Shown here piece after piece: positions 57,414 through 64,000 of a stretch of 64,000 nucleotides of DNA; the first letter of the stretch is position 1, and each line of letters opens with the position of its first letter. The stretch comes from Lacisediminihabitans sp046156175 (GTDB lineage: Bacteria; Actinomycetota; Actinomycetes; Actinomycetales; Microbacteriaceae): contig NZ_JAYLVL010000003.1 in the NCBI RefSeq assembly GCF_046156175.1, positions 372,001-436,000 on the forward strand. The letters are read 5' to 3'. The notes under the pieces were generated by a model that searched no databases, was not told where the DNA came from, and saw only the letters and a program-made list of their open reading frames with translations. The position numbers and the translations under genes were made by a program.

Positions 57414-58610
57414 TCAGATCGCCCGCAGTGCTTGGATGGGTCGCATCGCGGCGGCGCGCGCCGCGGGATAGACCCCGAAGAACACGCCGATGGCAACGGA
57501 GACTCCGAGAGCCAGCGGGATCGAATACGACAGCACGACCGGTTGCGTGCCGTTGACGGGGAACTGTGCCCCGATCAGCGCGACGATGACACCGAGTACA
57601 CCGCCGAGCAGGGTCAGCGTCGCAGCCTCGGCGAGGAACTGGCCGAGGATCGCCCCGCGAGTCGCTCCGAGAGCCTTGCGGATTCCGATCTCACGGGTGC
57701 GCTCGGTGACCGTCACGAGCATCACATTCGTCACCCCGATGCCCCCGACCAGCAGGCTGATCGCCGCGACGGCGCCCAGGAGCACCGTGAAGCTCGCCGC
57801 GCTGGTGGCGGCGGTCTGCAACAGGGAGCCCTGGTTGATGATCGTGTACGGCTCATTCGCGGTGGTCGTTCCGAGCAACTGGTTGAGCATCACCTCGACC
57901 TCGCCCTGGGCCGCCGCGACCGCATCGGCGCTCTTCGCCTCGACGGTCAGCGAACTGACCGCGCCGTATCCGGTGAACGAGGCCTGGATGCGACTGATCG
58001 GGGCGATGATCACCGAGTTCGGGTCGTTGAATCCCACGCTGCCCTGTTGGGCGAGGATTCCGACGATGGTCAACGGGGTTCCCCCCACGGTCACCTGTTG
58101 GCCGAGGGGCGAACCAGTGGGGAACAGTTCAGTGGCGAGGGTCTGCCCGATCACCGCATTCTTCGCCGATGCGGTGACGTCGGCCGCGGTGAACGCCGAG
58201 CCCGATGACACCGAATTGGTGCCGACCGTGAAGTAGGCGGGCGTCGTGCCGATCACCGAGATGGAGGTCTCGGAGGCTGTGGTGGAGGCCACGGTGAGGC
58301 TGCCCGATACCTGAGGGATCACCTCCTTCACGTGCCCGAGTCTCGCCGCCTGGATCTGCGTGCCGACCGTCGTGGTGATCTGTTTCGTCGAGCTTGCTCC
58401 GCTCCCCCCTCCCGTCGGGCGCACGGTGAGGGTGTTGGTGCCGAGCTGCGAGATGGCGGAGTTCACGGTCTGGGCGGAACCATTGCCCACTGCGAGGAGC
58501 AGGATCACGGAGGCGACACCGATCATCACCCCCAGCAGGGTGAGGATCGATCGCAGCTTGTTCGCCGTGATACCGCGAAGGGCGGACAGGATCATCTCGG
58601 CAACGCTCAC
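57414..58610 (-). CDS. MacB-like ABC transporter permease
   Basis: A 398-residue FtsX/MacB permease: N-terminal span (SILTLLGVMIGVASVILLLAVGNG), an extracellular MacB periplasmic-core domain, then three C-terminal spans (AVAAISLLVGGIGVTNVMLVTVTERTREIGIRKALGAT is the coupling region next to the second span). Together with the ATPase and the MacA-like protein it forms a tripartite-type efflux or lipoprotein/peptide export pump. GTG 58610 overlaps the ATPase stop (GTGA). Confidence 0.92.
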   Translation of the reverse strand: MSVAEMILSALRGITANKLRSILTLLGVMIGVASVILLLAVGNGSAQTVNSAISQLGTNTLTVRPTGGGSGASSTKQITTTVGTQIQAARLGHVKEVIPQVSGSLTVASTTASETSISVIGTTPAYFTVGTNSVSSGSAFTAADVTASAKNAVIGQTLATELFPTGSPLGQQVTVGGTPLTIVGILAQQGSVGFNDPNSVIIAPISRIQASFTGYGAVSSLTVEAKSADAVAAAQGEVEVMLNQLLGTTTANEPYTIINQGSLLQTAATSAASFTVLLGAVAAISLLVGGIGVTNVMLVTVTERTREIGIRKALGATRGAILGQFLAEAATLTLLGGVLGVIVALIGAQFPVNGTQPVVLSYSIPLALGVSVAIGVFFGVYPAARAAAMRPIQALRAI

Positions 58611-59344
58611 GGTCGCACCCCCGCAGCATGGATGCGCGCCGAGGTGCGGTCGGCCACGATGAGGCCGTCGCTGAGGGTGATCACCCGGTGGGACTGTTCG
58701 GCGACATGCGCCTCGTGGGTGATGACGATGATCGTTCGCCCCTCGAGCGCCAGCAGGTTGAACATCTCGAGGATCTCGTCGGTCGAGGTGCTGTCGAGGT
58801 TTCCGGTCGGTTCGTCGGCGAGCACGAGAGTCGGGGAAGTGACGAGGGCCCGGGCGATGGCGACACGTTGCTGTTGCCCTCCCGACAGCTCCTGGGGTTG
58901 ATGGCTGGCGCGCGATCCGAGCCCGACCGCCTCGAGGGCTTCGAGGGCGCGCTCCCGCCGTTCCGCCCGGCCGACTCGACCGTAGACGAGAGGCAGTTCC
59001 ACGTTCGCGAGCGCCGACATCCGCGGCACCAGGTTGAATGACTGGAACACGAAGCCGATCTGCTGGTTGCGGATGCGTGCCAAGGCGTTCTCGTCGAGTG
59101 TCTTCACGTCATTGCCGGCAAGCGTGTAGGTACCGGATGACGCGACATCGAGGCATCCGAGCACGTTCATCAGGGTGGACTTGCCCGATCCGGACGGTCC
59201 CATGATCGCCACGTAGTCGCCCTGCGCCACGTCGAGACTGACGCCGCGAAGTGCGTGCACAGCGGCGTCCCCGGTGCCGTAGACCTGCGTGATGTCGGCC
59301 AGCTGCACGACGGGATCCGCGGCACGGTCATCGTAGAGCGACAT
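58607..59344 (-). CDS. MacB/LolD-like ABC transporter ATPase
   Basis: A 245-residue nucleotide-binding subunit. Walker A GPSGSGKSTLMNVLG, Q-loop VFQSFNLVPRM, signature ELSGGQQQRVAIARAL, Walker B LVLADEPTGNLD, and H-loop THEAHVAEQ are complete. The LolD/MacB/FtsE group. Its ATG shares one base with the MacA-like stop and its stop overlaps the permease start, so the three proteins are made in fixed proportion. Confidence 0.94.
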   Translation of the reverse strand: MSLYDDRAADPVVQLADITQVYGTGDAAVHALRGVSLDVAQGDYVAIMGPSGSGKSTLMNVLGCLDVASSGTYTLAGNDVKTLDENALARIRNQQIGFVFQSFNLVPRMSALANVELPLVYGRVGRAERRERALEALEAVGLGSRASHQPQELSGGQQQRVAIARALVTSPTLVLADEPTGNLDSTSTDEILEMFNLLALEGRTIIVITHEAHVAEQSHRVITLSDGLIVADRTSARIHAAGVRP

Positions 59345-60675
59345 CAGTTGCCGCCCCGGTTGCCCGTGCCGCCGGTGGTGCCGCCGCCGGTACCGCCGCC
59401 GCCTGGACCGCCGCCGAATCCGCCTCCTCCGGTACCCGTGCGGTTTCCGAACCCGCCACCTCCGCCGCCGAACCCGGTGCGACCCGTGCCTGCGGTGCCG
59501 GTCGTCGTGGGGATGACCACGCCGAGCGACACAGTCTGGCCCGCTTTCAGACCGGTGAGGACCTGCGTCCCCGCGTTTCCGACGATACCGAGGGTCACGG
59601 TGACCGGGGTGACCTTTCCGGTGCTGCCGACCACCTTGACCGTCGACACTCCGTTCGCGGTGGTGATCGCGGCCGCCGGAATATAGAGCGCATCGGCCGC
59701 CGAGCTCTTCGTGGTGATCGCGACCGACGCCGTCTGGCCGAGCCGCAGGCCGGCGGTGATCGAGGCGAGGGTGATGGTGGTCGCGTAGGTCACCACCGAG
59801 TTGCTCGTCGTCGCGGTCGGTGCGATCGCCGTGACCGTGGCGTCGGCCGTCTCCCCCGGCACGGCCGGGAAGGTGACTACCGCCTTCTGGCCGACGGTGA
59901 CGGCGGCGATGTCCGCCTCGGCGATGCTGGCGCTCACGGTCATCGCCGAGACATCGGCGATCGTGGCGAAGCCCGAGCTCGCAGAGGAGGAACCGCCGCT
60001 CGACGTGCCGCTCGATGCCGTTCCACCGCCGGATCCCGAGCTCGATCCGGATGACGACGAGGAGCTCGACCCGGAACCCGCGGCCTGCCCGACCGAACCG
60101 CTGAGCGAGACCACCAGTCCCGCAATCGGAGAGGTGAGCGTCGCAGCCGCCAGATTCGCCTCATCCCTCGCGAGGTTCTGGGAGCTCGTCGTCACCTGGT
60201 CGAGAGCGGTGGCCACCTGCTGCTTGGCACTGTTGATGCTCGAGACGGTCTGGGCCGCGGAGCTGTTCGGAGTGGCCGGCGCGGACTGGGTCGCGGTGAG
60301 TGCCGACACCGCGTTGGCATATTGCGACTTGGCCTGCGAGTACAGCGTGGAGTCGTTGTTCACGGTCTGCTGCAGTGGCGCCGTCTGCAGGGTGCCGAGC
60401 ACCTGGCCGGCGGTGACGCTCTGGCCCAGCGAGACATTCACCGAGGCGATCGTGCCCGAGACGGCGAAGGAGGCGATCGCCTCCGACACGGGCGCCACCG
60501 ATCCGCTCGCCGTGATGGTGTTGCTGACCACTCCCTGCTGCACCGTTGAAGTGAGCTGGGTCGCCGTGCTCGAAGAATCGGCCACCGGGAACACGAAGAA
60601 ATAGGCGCCAACGAGTGCGCCGATGATCACCACGGCGAGCACGCTGTTGATCACCACGGGTTTGCGAATTGTCAT
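59344..60675 (-). CDS. MacA/HlyD-like membrane fusion protein
   Basis: A 443-residue adaptor. N-terminal span (INSVLAVVIIGALVGAYFFVF), lipoyl half-motif SVAPVSEAIASFAVSGTIASVNVSLGQSVTAGQVLGTL, a helical hairpin (~110-190), the second lipoyl half LTSPIAGLVVSLSGSVGQ, a Ser/Gly insertion, beta-barrel domain and membrane-proximal domain. The tail after ~400 is almost only Gly, with Arg/Thr/Asn/Phe. First gene of the efflux operon; a dyad at 60735-60752 lies in its leader. Confidence 0.92.
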   Translation of the reverse strand: MTIRKPVVINSVLAVVIIGALVGAYFFVFPVADSSSTATQLTSTVQQGVVSNTITASGSVAPVSEAIASFAVSGTIASVNVSLGQSVTAGQVLGTLQTAPLQQTVNNDSTLYSQAKSQYANAVSALTATQSAPATPNSSAAQTVSSINSAKQQVATALDQVTTSSQNLARDEANLAAATLTSPIAGLVVSLSGSVGQAAGSGSSSSSSSGSSSGSGGGTASSGTSSGGSSSASSGFATIADVSAMTVSASIAEADIAAVTVGQKAVVTFPAVPGETADATVTAIAPTATTSNSVVTYATTITLASITAGLRLGQTASVAITTKSSAADALYIPAAAITTANGVSTVKVVGSTGKVTPVTVTLGIVGNAGTQVLTGLKAGQTVSLGVVIPTTTGTAGTGRTGFGGGGGGFGNRTGTGGGGFGGGPGGGGTGGGTTGGTGNRGGN

Positions 60676-60734
60676 TTTCGCAAACTGGCCGCCCAAGCTA
60701 TGAAAGCTGTATGAGCAGGCTGAATGCCCTGCGT

Positions 60735-60752
60735 ACGTTTCTGAGAGAACGT
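60735..60752 (-). promoter_or_regulatory. Dyad symmetry upstream of the MacA-like gene
   Basis: ACGTT and AACGT five-base arms around eight bases (60735-60752), ~60 bases before ATG 60675. A possible operator for the efflux operon; support is limited to symmetry and position. Confidence 0.4.
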
Positions 60753-60796
60753 AAAGAAAGCTACCGACGACCGGGACGCGGTCCGCTCGGTGCCCC

Positions 60797-62131
60797 TCAG
60801 GCCGCCCGGCCCCGCTGTTCGATCGCGACGAACCTGCCGGAGCGGCGGATGCGGATGCGGAGCGCCAAGCGCCCCGACCGCGCAAGCACGATAGCGATGA
60901 CGATCGCGGCGATCGCCGGCATCACTCCGGCGACCGTCATCGCGGTCTGCACCCCGAAACGATCGGCGATGGCGCCGCTGATCGGTCCGCCGAGTGCCTG
61001 GCCGCCGAGCATCACCATGGAGTAGAGGGACATCACCCGGCCCCGGATGGCACGGTTGGTGGAGAGCTGCACGATCGATTCGGCTCCGGTGGCGAAGAGC
61101 AGCCGGGTGACACCGATGCCCACGAGGAAGACGAGGAAGAGCGGCTCCCAGGGAGAGTTGCCGGCAAGCACCAGCGCGAGGCCGAAGAGGCCGGCGGCGA
61201 ACATGATCGTGCGCAATCTCACATTCATCCGCCGCGTCGACAGCACGGCGCCGGTGAGCGCACCGACCGCCGCAGCGGAACTGTAGAGCCCGTAGCCCGC
61301 CGCTCCGGTCTGATAGACGTTGTCGGCGAAGGCGACCAGCAGCACGGGCAGCGTCATTCCGAAGGTCGAGACGAACGCCAGCATCACCATCGGCCAGAAG
61401 ATGGTCGGCTTGCCGATCACGTATTTCACACCCTCGCGGATCTGGCCCTTCGACCGGTTGGCCCGTGGCGAGGGGAGCAACTCGCGCACCCGCATGCAGC
61501 CGAGGGTCACCACCACCACGATGGCCGCGACCGCGTTGACGCTGATCGACCAGCCAGAGCCGACCAGAACGATGAGCACGCCGCTGATCGCCGGGCCGAG
61601 CAGACCGCCGAGGTGGAAGATCGACGCGTTCAGGCTGATGGCATTGCGCAGGCGGCGATGCCCGACCATCTCATTGACGAAGGCCGAACGCGCGGGTCCC
61701 TCGACGACGGCGACCATCCCGAGCAGGAAGGCGACCCCCCACACCTGCCAGACCTCCACTATTCCGGCGATCGTCAGGGCACCGAGAACCGCGCACAGGA
61801 GCGCCGTCGTGGACTGGGTCACCATCATGAGCCGCCGCTTATCGACCCGGTCGGCGATGACGCCGCCCCAGACGCCGAAGAGGAGAACGGGGGCGAACTG
61901 CAGGAACACGGTGACTCCGACGAGAGCGACATTGTGTGTCAACTCATTGACGAGCCAGTCGGTCGCGATCTTCTGCATCCAGCCAGAGGTATTGGAGAGC
62001 ACCTGCGAGATCACGTACAGGCGATAGTTGAAGACCCGGAGCGAATCGAAGGTGTCGCGCCAGCGTGGTCGTTCGAGAAGCACCGGGATCGGTTCGGTGG
62101 GCGGGATGGCGGTGGACGTCTCGGTGGTCAC
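60797..62131 (-). CDS. MFS transporter (EntS/enterobactin-exporter-like group)
   Basis: About 444 residues with 12 spans; FNYRLYVISQVLSNTSGWMQKIATDWLV at span 1, IADRVDKRRLMMVTQSTTALLCAVLG (motif A), and GPARSAFVNEMVGHRRLRNAISLN identify the MFS_3/EntS-like group, often exporters of siderophores, macrolides or lipophilic compounds. GTG 62131 gives the usual short N-terminus; ATG 62203 adds 24 residues that look unrelated. Divergent from the LysR gene. Confidence 0.88.
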   Translation of the reverse strand: MTTETSTAIPPTEPIPVLLERPRWRDTFDSLRVFNYRLYVISQVLSNTSGWMQKIATDWLVNELTHNVALVGVTVFLQFAPVLLFGVWGGVIADRVDKRRLMMVTQSTTALLCAVLGALTIAGIVEVWQVWGVAFLLGMVAVVEGPARSAFVNEMVGHRRLRNAISLNASIFHLGGLLGPAISGVLIVLVGSGWSISVNAVAAIVVVVTLGCMRVRELLPSPRANRSKGQIREGVKYVIGKPTIFWPMVMLAFVSTFGMTLPVLLVAFADNVYQTGAAGYGLYSSAAAVGALTGAVLSTRRMNVRLRTIMFAAGLFGLALVLAGNSPWEPLFLVFLVGIGVTRLLFATGAESIVQLSTNRAIRGRVMSLYSMVMLGGQALGGPISGAIADRFGVQTAMTVAGVMPAIAAIVIAIVLARSGRLALRIRIRRSGRFVAIEQRGRAA

Positions 62132-62223
62132 GCGGAAAGGGGTCCTGCACTGCTCGACATGGTTTCGTATGGTCGCTTCAACGCTACGGCGGGGCGCAGT
62201 CATTCGGGAATAGAATCGAGACT

Positions 62224-62242
62224 ATAAGTCCCATTCGATTTA
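62224..62242. promoter_or_regulatory. LysR-type operator candidate (T-N11-A)
   Basis: ATAAGTCCCATTCGATTTAT (62224-62243) has partial dyad symmetry with a T-N11-A core in the divergent region between the MFS and LysR genes. This is the usual place for an autoregulatory LysR site. Confidence 0.45.
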
Positions 62243-62275
62243 TCAATGATGCTGTCGGCAACCCCGGAGGTGCGG

Positions 62276-63136
62276 ATGTTCGACCCGGTGCTGCTCCGCA
62301 CCTTCGTCACGGTGGCGGAGACGCTCAATTTCACGGTCACCGGCCAGCTGCTCGGCCTGAGCCAGCCGACGGTGAGCCAGCACATCCGCAAGCTCGAGGT
62401 GGCCGCTAGTCGAAATCTCGTGCTGCGCGACACCCGTGAGGTGCGGCTCACGGACAACGGCGACGCGATGCTCGGCTTCGCCCGATCGATCCTCGCCGCC
62501 CACGAGCAGGCCTCGAGCTACTTCACCGGCTCGGCGATGCGCGGTCGGCTGCGCTTCGGATCGGCCGACGATCTCGCTCTCACCCAACTGCCACAGATCC
62601 TGCGCGACTTCCGTCAGCTGTATCCCCACATCAACCTCGAGCTCACCGTGAACCAGAGCGGATTCCTCACCCGTCGACTGCTCGCGGGCCAACTCGACCT
62701 CGCCTTCGTGAAACAGGAGCCCGATATCCCGGGTGGTCGCCTCGTGCGCCGCGACCGGCTGGTCTGGGTCGGGCATCGAAACCTCAGTCTCGAAGCCGGC
62801 CAACCCGTGCCGCTCATCGCCTATCAGGCACCGAGTCTCAGCCGCACCGCGGCGATCACCGCGCTCGAGTCGGTCGGACGCACCTGGCGCATCACCTGCA
62901 ACGTCCGGGAGATCAACGGCGTGCTCGCCGCGACCCGTGCCGGAATCGGGATCGCCGCCTTCCCGCAGAGTCTGATCCCGCCCGACCTCGTGCAGCTTCC
63001 GAGCTCGTTCGCATTGCCGGAGCTCGGCGACATCGACTTCCGCCTGCTCGACAACCCGACATCCGCCCGCGAACCGATCGACGCCCTTGCGGCCGCGATC
63101 GTGGCGAGGCAGAGCCAGGTCTCGCCGAGTCCCTAG
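62276..63136 (+). CDS. LysR-family transcriptional regulator
   Basis: A 286-residue LTTR. N-terminal winged HTH: LLRTFVTVAETLNFTVTGQLLGLSQPTVSQHIRKLE, followed by RNLVLRDTREVRLTDNG, then an effector domain of periplasmic-binding fold (LRFGSADDLALTQLPQILRDFRQLYP). GGAGG five bases before ATG 62276 decides the start; the frame is open ten codons earlier. It most likely controls the divergent MFS exporter gene. Confidence 0.92.
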   Translation: MFDPVLLRTFVTVAETLNFTVTGQLLGLSQPTVSQHIRKLEVAASRNLVLRDTREVRLTDNGDAMLGFARSILAAHEQASSYFTGSAMRGRLRFGSADDLALTQLPQILRDFRQLYPHINLELTVNQSGFLTRRLLAGQLDLAFVKQEPDIPGGRLVRRDRLVWVGHRNLSLEAGQPVPLIAYQAPSLSRTAAITALESVGRTWRITCNVREINGVLAATRAGIGIAAFPQSLIPPDLVQLPSSFALPELGDIDFRLLDNPTSAREPIDALAAAIVARQSQVSPSP

Positions 63137-63170
63137 CCACCCGGCGCGCCCACGCAGCCCGGTGCCCTCC

Positions 63171-64000
63171 TCAGCGGGCGACGGTGCGCCAGAGCGCAAC
63201 GAGTTCGTCGCGGTCGTAGATGCGCTCGGGACGGATGATGCGGTCGTCAGTCACGTAGTAGAACACCGCGTCGATCAGGAGGGGGTCGATGCCCTTCCAC
63301 TCCGCGAAGGCCTGGCGGTAGAGCGCGAGCTGTAGCTGCTTCGACTCGAGGTCCGCCGCATCCCGCGGCGCCTTTCCGGTCTTCCAGTCGACCACGCGAT
63401 AGCGCCCGTCGACCCGGTAGACCGCGTCGAGCTTGCAGACGATCACCTCGCCATCGAGGATCAGGTGGATCTCGATCTCGACCTCCTCGGGGATGAGCGT
63501 CGCGAACTCGGAGCGCTCGAAGGTCTGCCGGAGCGTGGCGAGCCCGTCGGGGTCGACCCGGTCGCCCGGCACCGATTCGTCGCCGTCGAGCTCGATCGCG
63601 ACGGCATCCAGCTCCTCCGCCGTGCCGTGGACTCCGTAGCGCTGCTCGACCCATTCGTGGAAGAGCGTGCCGAGCCTGGTGGCGCGGTACGGCCGCTCCG
63701 GCATCGGACGGCGCAGGGATGCCGCGACCCCGGCCGGGTCGCTCACGAAGTCCTTGAATCGGGACGCCGAGACCCGGGTGGGCAGGTCGACGACCCCGGC
63801 CGCGTCGATGCGCCGCTGCCGCTCCTCGAGCAGGAGGGTGAGCTCGACTCCCCACGAGCCCTCGGCTCCCGGCACCGACTCGCGCACCAGTCGAGCGGCC
63901 GCTTCGACCGCGTCACGGCGACCACCGAGGGGATCCATCGGCCAGCGGAACAGGTTCGCCTCGTCGCCAAGGGGATTCTCCGTGTGCTCACTCTCGAGCG
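63171..64000 (-). CDS. C-terminal part of AdnA/AddB-like ATP-dependent nuclease-helicase (runs off the right edge)
   Basis: The window holds the last ~276 residues. VSASRFKDFVSDP and TRLGTLFHEWVEQRYG open a PD-(D/E)XK RecB-type nuclease domain, with IVCKLDAVYRVDGRYRVVDWKTGKAP (catalytic Asp and Glu/Lys-x-Lys type motif WKTG) and LQLALYRQAFAEWKGI. An iron-sulfur Cys is not visible in this part. This is the C-terminal nuclease of the actinobacterial double-strand break resection complexes (AdnA or AdnB). The reading frame stays open to base 64000; the start lies outside. Confidence 0.88.
   Translation of the reverse strand, partial: LESEHTENPLGDEANLFRWPMDPLGGRRDAVEAAARLVRESVPGAEGSWGVELTLLLEERQRRIDAAGVVDLPTRVSASRFKDFVSDPAGVAASLRRPMPERPYRATRLGTLFHEWVEQRYGVHGTAEELDAVAIELDGDESVPGDRVDPDGLATLRQTFERSEFATLIPEEVEIEIHLILDGEVIVCKLDAVYRVDGRYRVVDWKTGKAPRDAADLESKQLQLALYRQAFAEWKGIDPLLIDAVFYYVTDDRIIRPERIYDRDELVALWRTVAR

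Overview
The window is high-GC actinobacterial DNA. Tight ATGA/GTGA gene overlaps, GTG and TTG starts, likely leaderless mRNAs, and a chromosomal backbone of UPF0182 protein, Lon-like PDZ protein, DUF2342 protein, cyclodehydratase-like protein, UvrD helicase and NudC point to a member of the Microbacteriaceae. No 16S gene is present, so the genus cannot be given.

Layout. (1) 1-4766: end of a family 2 glycosyltransferase, an HtrA-type protease, two exported proteins and a PLP aminotransferase. (2) 4763-11834: eight minus-strand genes, every junction overlapping by 1-4 bases: receiver-PIG-L deacetylase fusion, ATP-grasp ligase, PHP phosphoesterase, processive glycosyltransferase, one-span membrane protein, two stand-alone receivers and a PAS histidine kinase. 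A nitrilase-family amidase lies 28 bases upstream. (3) 12844-27135: a catabolic locus with a three-component P450 system, extradiol dioxygenase, FAH-family enzyme, aldehyde dehydrogenase, MarR regulator, PLP decarboxylase, glutamine-synthetase-like ligase, class I amidotransferase, acetoacetate-decarboxylase-like protein and APC permease. Five near-identical palindromes (GTTC-N6-GAAC) at its promoters suggest one regulon. A MazEF-type pair and a HEPN-like protein sit inside it. (4) 27946-45000: an accessory stretch with small orphan proteins, an ACAD/PhnD-like/TusA-radical SAM/DoxX operon, a beta-lactamase-family protein, arfB, a PASTA protein, a coupled set of exported surface proteins ending in a LamG protein, and one IS3-family element inserted inside another with a clean 3-bp duplication. 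It ends at an initiator tRNA-Met gene with its terminator. (5) 45205-64000: housekeeping and transport genes, including a MacAB-like efflux operon, two MFS transporters, a LysR regulator and the C-terminal end of an AdnA/AddB-like nuclease-helicase that leaves the window.

How the genes may work together. In region 2 the kinase and three receivers are locked in expression to a PgaC-like synthase, a LmbE/PIG-L deacetylase and two small-molecule enzymes, which suggests a signal-controlled glycan or glycoconjugate pathway. In region 3 the GS-like ligase plus amidotransferase resembles the gamma-glutamylation pair of aniline and alkylamine catabolism; P450, ferredoxin and reductase could then oxygenate the substrate, and HpaD/HpaG/HpaE-like enzymes open and process a catechol ring. 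The substrate cannot be read from the sequence.
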